Assembly (NCBI RefSeq): GCF_963678635.1 | Contig: NC_087064.1 | Location: forward strand, 38,990,532-39,054,531 | DNA from: Symsagittifera roscoffensis | Lineage: Eukaryota; Xenacoelomorpha; Acoela; Convolutidae | DNA: 64,000 nt | Direction: 5' to 3' | Part shown: piece after piece, positions 23,501 to 35,178 of the stretch | Layout: every line of letters begins with the position of its first letter | Numbering within the stretch: position 1 is the stretch's first letter | Notes under the pieces: model-generated | Seen by the model: the letters and a program-made list of their open reading frames with translations, nothing else | Told to the model about the DNA's origin: nothing | The model's database searches: none | Translations under genes and position numbers: made by a program

Positions 23501-25360
23501 AACCTTTTTTCAGTTGTTTTTTGACTTTGGACATTTTTTGTCTTCATAATCAAGTCTCAAAAGTCGATAGTTTGCGAGATAGCATGATGATGTAGCTCTT
23601 TCTGGATGACTAATACATCCTATGATGAAGATAATTGTTTGCAGTTATGTCTAATTCCAAACAAGTTTTGTCTTCATAATCATGTCTCAAAAGTTGATAG
23701 TTTCCGAGATAGCATGCTGATGTAGCTTTTTCTGGATGACTCATACATCCTATGATGAAGATTGCAAGTCTTTTTTAGTTTTTTTTTGATTCTGAATACT
23801 TTTTGTCTTCATAATCAAGTCTCAAAAGTCGATAGTTTGCGAGATAGCATGATGATGTAGCTTTTTCTGGATAACTCATACATCCTATGATGAAGAGTGA
23901 AAACCTTTTTTCAGTTGTTTTTTGATTTTGGACATTTTTTGTCTTCATAATCAAGTCTCAAAAGTCGATAGTTTGCGAGATATCATGATGATGTAGCTTT
24001 TTCTGGATTACTCGTACATCCTATGATGAAGATTGAAAGTGTTTTTTAATGGTTTTTTGATTCTGAACAACTTTTGTCTTCATAATCAGGTATCAAAAAG
24101 CAAAAACTTCCGAGATGGCCTGATAAAGTAGCTATTTCTGGATGACTGATACATCCTATGATGAAGATAATTGTTTTCAGTTAAGTCTAATTCCAAACAT
24201 TTTTGTCCTTATAATCATGTCTCAAAAGTCGATAGTTTCCGAGATAGCATGCTGATGTAGCTTTTTCTGGATGACTCATACATCCTATGATGAAGATTGA
24301 AAACCTTTTTTCAGTTGTTTTTTGATTTTGGACATTTTTTGTCTTCATAATCAAGTCTCAAAAGTCGATAGTTTGCGAGATAGCATGATGATGTAGCTTT
24401 TTCTGGATTACTCGTACATCCTATGATGAAGATTGAAAGTGTTTTTAATAGTTTTTTGATTCTGAACAACTTTTGTCTTCATTATCAGGTATCAAAAAGC
24501 AAAAACTTCCGAGATGGCCTGATAAAGTAGCTATTTCTGGATGACTGATACATCCTATGATGAAGATAATTGTTTTCAGTTAAGTCTAATTCCAAACATT
24601 TTTGTCTTTATAATCATGTCTCAAAAGTCGATAGTTTCCGAGATAGCATGCTGATGTAGCTTTTTCTGGATGACTCATACATCCTATGATGAAGATTGAA
24701 AACCTTTTTTCAGTTGTTTTTTGATTTTGGACATTTTTTGTCTTCATAATCAAGTCTCAAAAGTCGATAGTTTGCGAGATAGCATGATGATGTAGCTTTT
24801 TCTGGATTACTCGTACATCCTATGATGAAGATTGAAAGTGTTTTTAATAATTTTTTGATTCTGAACAACTTTTGTCTTCATTATCAGGTATCAAAAAGCA
24901 AAAACTTCCGAGATGGCCTGATAAAGTAGCTATTTCTGGATGACTGATACATGCTATGATGAAGATAATTGTTTTCAGTTAAGTCTAATACCAAACATTT
25001 TTTGTCTTTATAATCATGTCTCAAAAGTCGATAGTTTCCGAGATAGCATGCTGATGTAGCTTTTTCTGGATGACTCTTACATCCTATGATGAAGATTGAA
25101 AGTCTTTTTTAGTTTTTTTTTTATTTTGAACACTTTTTGTCTTCATAATCAAGTCTCAAAAGTCGATAATTTCCGAGATGGCCTGATAATGTAGCTTTTT
25201 CTGGATGACTCATGCTTCCTATGGTGAAGATAATTTTTTTCAGTTGTTTCTAATTCCAAACATTTTTTGTCTTCATAATTAAGTCTCAAAAGACGATATT
25301 TCCCGAGATAGCATGTTGATGTAGCTTTTTTTGGATGACTCATACATCCTATGATAAAGA
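23501..25360 (+). repeat. 399-bp trimer HOR (three copies) in the A/B region
   Basis: The B-type word TGATAAAGTAGCTATTTC starts at 24,121, 24,520 and 24,919, exactly 399 bp apart. Each unit has a B monomer (TGATAAAG, with GACTGATACATCC), an A monomer (GCATGCTGATG) and an A-like monomer (TTTGCGAGATAGC or its derivative). A related copy of the last unit, including the downstream monomers, is found about 4,040 bp further on at 28,930-29,400. Confidence 0.8.
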
Positions 25361-28300
25361 TTGAAAGTCTTTTCTAGTTGTTTTTTGATTCTGAACAACT
25401 TTTGTCTTCATAATCAGGTGTCAAAAAGCAAAAATTCCGAGATGGCCTGATAATGTGGCTATTTTTGGATGACTCATACATCATATGACGAAGATAATTT
25501 TCTCAGCTAATTTTCTATTCCAAGCAATTTTTGTCTTCATAATCAAGTCTCAAAATTCGATAGTTTCCGAGATAGCTTGTTGATGTAGCTTTTTCTGGAT
25601 GACTCATACATAGGACGAAGATAATTTTCTCAGCTAATTTTCTATTCCAAGCAATTTTTGTCTTCATAATCAAGTCTCAAAAATCGATAGTTTCCGAGAG
25701 ATTGAAGATTGAAAGTCTTTTTAGTTGTTTTGTGACTCTGAACAATTTTTGTCTTCATAATCAGGTGTGTCAAAAAGCAAAATTTTCCGAGATGGCCTGA
25801 TAATGTAGCTATTTCTGGATGACTCGTACATCCATTGAGGAAGAAATTCTTCTCAGCTGTTTTTTTTGATTCTAAGCAACTTTTGTCTTCATAATCAAGT
25901 CTCAAAAATCAATAGTTTCCGAGATAGCAAGTTGATGTAACTTTTTCTGAACGACTCATACAGCCTATGATGAAGATTGAAAGTCTTTTCTAGTTGTTTT
26001 TTGATTCTGAACAACTTTTATCTTCATAATCAGGTGTCAAAAAGCAAAAATTCCGAGATGGCCTGATAATGTGGCTATTTCTGGTTGACTCATACATCCT
26101 ATGACGAAGATAGTTTTCGCAGCTGTTTTTTGATTCTAAGCAACTTTTGTCTTCATAATCAAGTCTCAAAAGTCGATAGTTTCCGAGATAGCTTGTGGAT
26201 GTAGCTTTTTTTGGATGACTCATACATCCTATGATAAAGATTGAAAGTCTTTTCTAGTTGTTTTTTGATTCTGAACAACTTTTGTCTTCATAATCAGGTG
26301 TCAAAAAGCAAAAATTCCGAGATGGCCTGATAATGTGGCTATTTTTGGATGACTCATACATCATATGACGAAGATAATTTTCTCAGCTAATTTTCTATTC
26401 CAAGCAATTTTTGTCTTCATAATCAAGTCTCAAAATTCGATAGTTTCCGAGATAGCTTGTTGATGTAGCTTTTTCTGGATGACTCATACATATGACGAAG
26501 ATAATTTTCTCAGCTAATTTTCCATTCCAAGCAATTTTTGTCTTCATAATCAAGTCTCAAAAATCGATAGTATCCGAGAGATTGTAGATTGAAAGTCTTT
26601 TTAGTTGTTTTGTGACTCTGAACAATTTTTGTCTTCATAATCAGGTGTCAAAAAGCAAAATTTTCCGAGATGGCCTGATAATGTAGCTATTTCTGGATGA
26701 CTCGTACATCCATTGAGAAAGAAATTCTTCTCAGCTGTTTTTTTGATTCTAAGCAACTTTTGTCCTCATAATCAAGTCTCAAAAATCTATAGTTTCCGAG
26801 ATAGCAAGTTGATGTAGCTTTTCCTGAATGACTCATACAGCCTATGATGAAGATTCAAAGTCTTTTCTAGTTGTTTTTTGATTCTGAACAACTTTTGTCT
26901 TCATAATCAGGTGTCAAAAAGCAAAAATTCCGAGATGGCCTGATAATGTGGCTATTTCTGGTTGACTCATACATCCTATGACAAAGATAATTTTCGCAGC
27001 TGTTTTTTGATTCTAAGCAACTTTTGTCTTCATAATCAAATCTCAAAAGTCGATAGTTTCCGAGATAGCTTGTGGATGTGGCTTTTTCTGGATGACTCAT
27101 ACATCCCATGATGAAGATTGAAAGTCTTTTTTAGTTGTTTTGTGATTGTGAACAATTTTTGTCTTCATACTCAGGTGTCAAAAAGCAAAAATTTCCGAGA
27201 TGGCCTGATGATGTAGCTATTTTTGAATGACTCATACATCATATGAAGATGATAATTTTCTCAGCTAATTTTCTATTCCAAGAAATTTTTGTCTTCATAA
27301 TCAAGTCTCAAAAATCAATAGTTTCCGAGATAGCAAGTTGATGTAACTTTTTCTGAACGACTCATACAGCCTATGATGAAGATTGAAAGTCTTTTCTAGT
27401 TGTTTTTTGATTCTGAACAACTTTTATCTTCATAATCAGGTGTCAAAAAGCAAAAATTCCGAGATGGCCTGATAATGTGGCTATTTCTGGTTGACTCATA
27501 CATCCTATGACGAAGATAGTTTTCGCAGCTGTTTTTTGATTCTAAGCAACTTTTGTCTTCATAATCAAGTCTCAAAAGTCGATAGTTTCCGAGATAGCTT
27601 GTGGATGTAGCTTTTTCTGGATGACTCATACATCCCATGATGAAGATTGAAAGTCTTTTTTAGTTGTTTTGTGACTGTGAACAATTTTTGTCTTCATACT
27701 CAGGTGTCAAAAAGCAAAAATTTCCGAGATGGCCTGATGATGTAGCTATTTTTGGACGACTCATACATCATATGACGAAGATAATTTTCTCAGCTAATTT
27801 TCTATTCCAAGCAATTTTTGTCTTCATAATCAAGTCTCAAAATTCGATAGTTTCCGAGATAGCTTGTTGATGTAGCTTTTTCTGGATGACTCATACATAT
27901 GACGAAGATAATTTTCTCAGCTAATTTTCCATTCCAAGCAATTTTTGTCTTCATAATCAAGTCTCAAAAATTGATAGTATCCGAGAGATTGTAGATTGAA
28001 AGTCTTTTTAGTTGTTTGTGACTCTGAACAATTTTTGTCTTCATAATCAGGTGTCAAAAAGCAAAATTTTCCGAGATGGCCTGATAATGTAGCTATTTCT
28101 GGATGACTCGTACATCCATTGAGAAAGAAATTCTTCTCAGCTGTTTTTTTGATTCTAAGCAACTTTTGTCCTCATAATCAAGTCTCAAAAATCTATAGTT
28201 TCCGAGATAGCAAGTTGATGTAGCTTTTTCTGAATGACTCATACAGCCTATGATGAAGATTGAAAGTCTTTTCTAGTTGTTTTTTGATTCTGAACAACTT

Positions 28301-30360
28301 TTGTCTTCATAATCAGGTGTCAAAAAGCAAAAATTCCGAGATGGCCTGATAATGTGGCTATTTCTGGTTGACTCATACATCCTATGACAAAGATAATTTT
28401 CGCAGCTGTTTTTTGATTCTAAGCAACTTTTGTCTTCATAATCAAATCTCAAAAGTCGATAGTTTCCGAGATAGCTTGTGGATGTGGCTTTTTCTGGATG
28501 ACTCATACATCCCATGATGAAGATTGAAAGTCTTTTTTAGTTGTTTTGTGATTGTGAACAATTTTCGTCTTCATACTCAGGTGTCAAAAAGCAAAAATTT
28601 CCGAGATGGCCTGATGATGTAGCTATTTTTGAATGACTCATACATCATATGAAGATGATAATTTTCTCAGCTAATTTTCTATTCCAAGAAATTTTTGTCT
28701 TCATAATCAAGTCTCAAAATTCGATAGTTTCCGAGATAGCTTGTTGATGTAGCTTTTTCTGGATGACTCATACATATGACGAAGATAATTTTCTCAACTA
28801 ATTTTCTATTCGAAGCAATTTTTGTCTTCATAATCAAGTCTCAAAAATCGATAGTTTCCGAGAGATTGAAGATTGAAAGTCTTTTTAGTTGTTTTGTGAC
28901 TCTGAACAATTTTTGTCTTCATAATCAGGTATCAAAAAGCAAAAACTTCCGAGATGGCCTGATAAAGTAGATATTTCTGGATGACTGATACATCCTATGA
29001 TGAAGATAATTGTTTTCAGTTAAGTCTAATTCCAAACATTTTTGTTTTTATAATCATGTCTCAGAAGTCGATAGTTTCCGAGATAGCATGCTGATGTAGC
29101 TTTTTCTGGATGACTCTTACATCCTATGATGAAGGTTGAAAGTCTTTTTTAGTTTTTTTTTGATTTTGAACACTTTTTGTCTTCATAATCAAGTCTCAAA
29201 AGTCGATAATTTCCGAGATGGCCTGATAATGTAGCTTTTTCTGGATGACTCATGCTTCCTATGGTGAAGACAATTTTTTTCAGTTGTTTCTAATTCCAAA
29301 CATTTTTTGTCTTCATAATTAAGTCTCAAAAGACGATATTTCCCGAGATAGCATGTTGATGTAGCTTTTTTTGGATGACTCATACATCCTATGATGAAGA
29401 TTGAAAGTCTTTTCTAGTTGTTTTTTGATTCTGAACAATTTTTTGCTTCATAATCAGGTGTCAAAAAGCAAAAATTCCGAGATGGCCTGATAACGTGGCT
29501 ATTTCTGGTTGACTCATACATCCTATGACGAAGATAATTTTCGCAGCTGTTTTTTGATTCTAAGCAACTTTTGTCTTCTTAATCAAGTCTCAAAAGTCGA
29601 TAGTTTCCGAGATAGCTTGTGGATGTAGCTTTTTCTGGATGACTCATACATCCCATGATGAAGATTGAAAGTCTTTTTTAGTTGTTTTGTGATTGTGAAC
29701 AATATTTGTCTTCATACTCAGGTGTCAAAAAGCAAAAATTTCCGAGATGTCCTGATGATGTAGCTCTTTTTGGATGACTCATACATCATATGACGAAGAT
29801 AATTTTCTCAGCTAATTTTCTTTTCCAAGCAATTTTTGTCTTCATAATCAAGTCTCAAAATTCGATAGTTTCCGAGATAGCTTGTTGATGTAGCTTTTTC
29901 TGGATGACTCATACATATGACGAAGATAATTTTCTCAGCTAATTTTCTATTCCAAGCAATTTTTGTCTTCATAATCAAGTCTCAAAAATTGATAGTTTCC
30001 GAGAGATTGAAGATTGAAAGTCTTTTTAGTTGTTTTGTGACTCTGAACAATTTTTGTCTTCATAATCAGGTGTCAAAAAGCAAAATTTTCCGAGATGGCC
30101 TGATAATGTAGCTATTTCTGGATGACTCGTACTTCCATTGAGGAAGAAATTTTTCTCAGCTGTTTTTTTGTTTCTAAGCAACTTTTGTCTTCATAATCAA
30201 GTCTCAAAAATCGATAGTTTCCGAGATAGCAAGTTGATGTAGCTTTTTCTGAATGACTCATACAGCCTATGATGAAGATTGAAAGTCTTTTAGTTGTTTT
30301 TTGATTCTGACCAAATCTTGTCTGCATAATCAAGTCTCAAAAGTCGATAGTTTCCGAGAG
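25361..30360 (+). repeat. 1,406-bp HOR zone, two overlapping pairs of copies
   Basis: Equivalent points lie 1,406 bp apart in two independent places (25,990 and 27,396; 26,867 and 28,273), with almost identical sequence. The order of monomers in the unit includes GCAAGTTGATG, GGTTGACTC with GACGAAGATA, GCTTGTGGATG, GGCCTGATGATG, a hybrid with CATACATATGACGAAG, and a shortened monomer with CCGAGAGATTG. The segment 28,930-29,400 interrupts the pattern with 24.9-25.35-kb-type material. Confidence 0.75.
25668..25758 (+). repeat. 91-bp short monomer lacking the conserved box
   Basis: Between AATCAAG at 25,668 and AATCAGG at 25,759 there are only 91 bp. The join TTTCCGAGAGATTGAAGATTGAAAG removes ATAGC, GATGTAGC, CTGGATGACTC and CATCC, leaving the linker intact. 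Equivalent joins recur near 26,575, 27,983, 28,858, 29,999 and 30,356. This is the opposite of the 77-bp form in zone I, which kept the box and lost the linker. Confidence 0.75.
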
Positions 30361-33300
30361 ATTGAAGATTGAAAGTCTTTTTAGTTGTTTTGTGACTCTG
30401 AACAATTTTTGTCTTCATAATCAGGTGTCAAAAAGCAAAATTTTCCGAGATGGCCTGATAATGTAGCTATTTCTGGATGACTCGTACTTCCATTGAGGAA
30501 GAAATTTTTCTCAGCTGTTTTTTGTTTCTAAGCAACTTTTGTCTTCATAATCAAGTCTCAAAAATCGATAGTTTCCGAGATAGCATGTTGATGTAGCTTT
30601 TTCTGAATGACTCATACAGCCTATGATGAAGATTGAAAGTCTTTTAGTTGTTTTTTGATTCTGACCAAATCTTGTCTGCATAATCAAGTCTCAAAAGTCG
30701 ATAGTTTCCGAGATAGCATGTTGATGTAGCTTTTTCTGGATGACACATACATCCTATGATGAAAATTGACTGTCTTTTTTAGTTGTTTTGTGATTCTGAA
30801 CAATTTTTGTCTTCATAATCAGGTGTCAAAAAGCAAAAATTTCCGTGATGGCCCGATGATGTAGCTGTTTCTGGATGATTCATACATCATATGACGAAGA
30901 TAGTTTTCTCAGCTGTTTTTTTATTCTAAGCAATTTTTGTCTTCATAATCTAGTCTCAAAATTCGATAGTTTCCGAGATAGCTTGTTGATGTAGCTTTTT
31001 CTGGATGACTCATACATCCTATGTTGAAGATTGAAAGTCTTTTTAGTTGTTTTGTGACTCTGAACAATTTTTGTCTTCATAATCTGGTGTCAAAAAGGAA
31101 AATTTTCCGAGATGGCCTGATAATGTAGCTATTTCTGGATGACTCGTACATCCTTCGAGGAAGATTTTTTTCTCAGCTGTTTTTTGATTCTAAGCAACTT
31201 TTGTCTTCATAATCAAGTCTCAAAAGTCGATATTTTCCGAGATAGCATGTTGATGTAGCTTTTTCTGGATGACACATACATCCTATGATGAAGATTGAAT
31301 GTCTTTTTAGTTGTTTTGTGACTCTGAACAATTTTTGTCTTCATAATCAGGTGTCAAAAAGCAATATTTTCCGAGATGGCCTGATAATGTATTTATTTCA
31401 GGATGACTCGTACATCCATTGAGGAAGATATTCTTCTCAGCTGTTTTTTTGATTCTAAGCAACTTTTGTCTTCATAATCAAGTCTCAAAAATCGATAGTT
31501 TTCGAGATAGCAAGTTGATGTAGTATTTTCTGAATGACTCATACAGCCTATGATGAAGATTGAAAGTCTTTTAGTTGTTTTTTGATTCTGAACAAATTTT
31601 GTCTGCATAATCAAGTCTCAAAAGTCGATAGTTTCCGAGATAGCATGTTGATGTGGCTTTTTCTGGATGACACATACATCCTATGATGAAGATTGACTGT
31701 CTTTTTTAGTTGTTTTGTGATTCTGAGCAATTTTTGTCTTCATAATCAGGTGTCAAAAAGCAAAAATTTCCGTGATGGCCTGATGATGTAGCTGTTTCTG
31801 GATGACTCATACATCATATGACGAAGATGGTTTTCTCAGCTGTTTTTTTATTCTAAGCAATTTTCGTCTTCATAATCAGGTGTCAAAAAGCAAAGTTTTC
31901 CGAGATGGCCTGATAATGTATTTATTTCTGGATGACTCGTACATCCATTGAGGAAGAAATTCTTCTCAGCTGTTTTTTTGTTTCTAAGCAACTTTTGTCT
32001 TCATAATCAAGTCTCAAAAATCGATAGTTTCCGAGATAGCAAGTTGATGTAGCTTTTTCTGAATGACTCATACAGCCTATGATGAAGATTGAAAGTCTTT
32101 TAGTTGTTTTTTGATTCTGACCAAATCTTGTCTGCATAATCAAGTCTCAAAAGTCGATAGTTTCCGAGATAGCATGTTGATGTAGCTTTTTCTGGATGAC
32201 ACATACATCCTATGATGAAAATTGACTGTCTTTTTTAGTTGTTTTGTGATTCTGAACAGTTTTTGTCTTCATAATCAGGTGTCAAAAAGCGAAAATTTCC
32301 GTGATGGCCCGATGATGTAGCTGTTTCTGGATGATTCATACATCATATGACGAAGATAGTTTTCTCAGCTGTTTTTTTATTCTAAGCAATTTTTGTCTTC
32401 ATAATCTAGTCTCAAAATTCGATAGTTTCCGAGATAGCTTGTTGATGTAGCTTTTTCTGGATGACTCATACATCCTATGTTGAAGATTGAAAGTCTTTTT
32501 AGTTGTTTTGTGACTCTGAACATTTTTTGTCTTCATAAACGGTGTCAAAAAGCAAAATTTCCGTGATGGCCTGATGATGTAGCTGTTTCTGGATGACTCA
32601 TACATCATATGACGAAGATGGTTTTCTCAGCTGTTTTTTTATTCTAAGCAATTTTCGTCTTCATAATCAGGTGTCAAAAAGCAAAATTTTCCGAGATGGC
32701 CTGATAATGTATTTATTTCTGGATGACTCGTACATCCATTGAGGAAGAAATTCTTCTCAGCTGTTTTTTTGTTTCTAAGCAACTTTTGTCTTCATAATCA
32801 AGTCTCAAAAATCGATAGTTTCCGAGATAGCAAGTTGATGTAGCTTTTTCTGAATGACTCATACAGCCTATGATGAAGATTGAAAGTCTTTTAGTTGTTT
32901 TTTGATTCTGACCAAATCTTGTCTGCATAATCAAGTCTCAAAAGTCGATAGTTTCTGAGATAGCATGTTGATGTAGCTTTTTCTGGATGACACATACATC
33001 CTATGATGAAAATTGACTGTCTTTTTTAGTTGTTTTGTGATTCTGAACAGTTTTTGTCTTCATAATCAGGTGTCAAAAAGCGAAAATTTCCGTGATGGCC
33101 CGATGATGTAGCTGTTTCTGGATGATTCATACATCATATGACGAAGATAGTTTTCTCAGCTGTTTTTTTATTCTAAGCAATTTTTGTCTTCATAATCTAG
33201 TCTCAAAATTCGATAGTTTCCGAGATAGCTTGTTGATGTAGCTTTTTCTGGATGACTCATACATCCTATGTTGAAGATTGAAAGTCTTTTTAGTTGTTTT

Positions 33301-33592
33301 GTGACTCTGAACAATTTTTGTCTTCATAATCTGGTGTCAAAAAGCAAAATTTTCCGTGATGGCCCGATGATGTAGCTGTTTCTGGATGATTCATACATCA
33401 TATGACGAAGATAGTTTTCTCAGCTGTTTTTTTATTCTAAGCAATTTTTGTCTTCATAATCTAGTCTCAAAAGTCGATAGTTTCCGAGATAGCATGTTGA
33501 TGTAGCTTTTTCTGGATGACAAATACATCCTATGATGAAAATTGACTGTCTTTTTTAGTTGTTTTGTGATTCTGAACAGTTTTTGTCTTCAT
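30361..33592 (+). repeat. A/B tetramer-type array, with a 791-bp (6-monomer) duplication
   Basis: Monomers alternate A and B. Two words 791 bp apart (AATCAGG at 31,874 and 32,665), each followed by TGATAATGTATTTATTTC and the same downstream sequence, define a six-monomer tandem duplication. The second copy diverges near 33,340. TGGCCCGATGATG, diagnostic of one B subtype, occurs at about 30,847, 32,303, 33,094 and 33,358 (spacings 1,456, 791 and 264 bp), all near multiples of the monomer or dimer. Confidence 0.75.
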
Positions 33593-35178
33593 AATCAGGT
33601 GTCAAAAAGCGAAAATTTCCGTGATGGCCCGATGATGTAGCTGTTTCTGGATGATTCATACATCATATGACGAAGATAGTTTTCTCAGCTGTTTTTTTAT
33701 TCTAAGCAATTTTTGTCTTCATAATCTAGTCTCAAAATTCGATAGTTTCCGAGATAGCTTGTTGATGTAGCTTTTTCTGGATGACTCATACATCCTATGT
33801 TGAAGATTGAAAGTCTTTTTAGTTGTTTTGTGACTCTGAACAATTTTTGTCTTCATAATCTGGTGTCAAAAAGCAAAATTTTCCGAGATGGCCTGATAAT
33901 GTAGCTATTTCTGGATGACTCGTACATCCTTCGAGGAAGATTTTTTTCTCAGCTGTGTTTTGATTCTAAGCAACTTTTGTCTTCATAATCAAGTCTAGAA
34001 AGTCGATATTTTCCGAGATAGCATGTTGATGTAGCTTTTTCTGGATGACACATACATCCTATGATGAAGATTGAATGTCTTTTTTAGTTGTTTTGTGATT
34101 CTGAACAATTTTTGTCTTCATAATCAGGTGTCAAAAAGCGAAAATTTCCGTGATGGCCCGATGATGTAGCTGTTTCTGGATGATTCATACATCATATGAC
34201 GAAGATAGTTTTCTCAGCTGTTTTTTTATTCTAAGCAATTTTTGTCTTCATAATCTAGTCTCAAAATTCGATAGTTTCCGAGATAGCTTGTTGATGTAGC
34301 TTTTTCTGGATGACTCATACATCCTATGTTGAAGATTGAAAGTCTTTTTAGTTGTTTTGTGACTCTGAACAATTTTTGTCTTCATAATCTGGTGTCAAAA
34401 AGCAAAATTTTCCGAGATGGCCTGATAATGTAGCTATTTCTGGATGACTCGTACATCCTTCGAGGAAGATTTTTTTCTCAGCTGTTTTTTGATTCTAAGC
34501 AACTTTTGTCTTCATAATCAAGTCTCAAAAGTCGATATTTTCCGAGATAGCATGTTGATGTAGCTTTTTCTGGATGACACATACATCCTATGATGAAGAT
34601 TGAATGTCTTTTTTAGTTGTTTTGTGATTCTGAACAATTTTTGTCTTCATAATCAGGTGTCAAAAAGCCAAAATTTCCGTGATGGCCCGATGATGTAGCT
34701 GTTTCTGGATGATTCATACATCATATGACGAAGATAGTTTTCTCAGCTGTTTTTTTATTCTAAGCAATTTTTGTCTTCATAATCTAGTCTCAAAATTCGA
34801 TAGTTTCCGAGATAGCTTGTTGATGTAGCTTTTTCTGGATGACTCATACATCCTATGTTGAAGATTGAAAGTCTTTTTAGTTGTTTTGTGACTCTGAACA
34901 ATTTTTGTCTTCATAATCTGGTGTCAAAAAGCAAAATTTTCCGAGATGGCCTGATAATGTAGCTATTTCTGGATGACTCGTACATCCTTCGAGGAAGATT
35001 TTTTTCTCAGCTGTTTTTTGATTCTAAGCAACTTTTGTCTTCATAATCAAGTCTCAAAAGTCGATATTTTCCGAGATAGCATGTTGATGTAGCTTTTTCT
35101 GGATGAATTATACATCCTATGTTGAAGATTGAAAGTCTTTTTAGTTGTTTTGTGACTCTGAACAATTTTTGTCTTCAT
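33593..35178 (+). repeat. 529-bp tetramer HOR (B1-A1-B2-A2), three copies
   Basis: Units start at 33,593, 34,122 and 34,651, exactly 529 bp apart. In the first, monomers start at 33,593 (B1, 130 bp), 33,723 (A1, 134), 33,857 (B2, 130) and 33,987 (A2, 135). Subtypes are marked by GGCCCGATGATG with CATCATATGACG (B1), GCTTGTTGATG with CATCCTATGTTG (A1), ACTCGTACATCCTTCGAGG (B2) and GACACATACATCC (A2). Only A1 carries an intact TGACTCA. The last A2, at 35,045-35,178, is a hybrid ending in A1-like CTATGTTGAAG. Confidence 0.88.

Noticed and set aside
27664-30111. Plus-strand frames of 64-68 codons (27,664-27,870; 28,776-28,970; 29,917-30,111)
   Set aside because: They are rich in F, I and S because they read T-tracts. 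They coincide with the 1,406-bp HOR and its hybrid monomers, and no domain is visible. Chance frames in a repeat.
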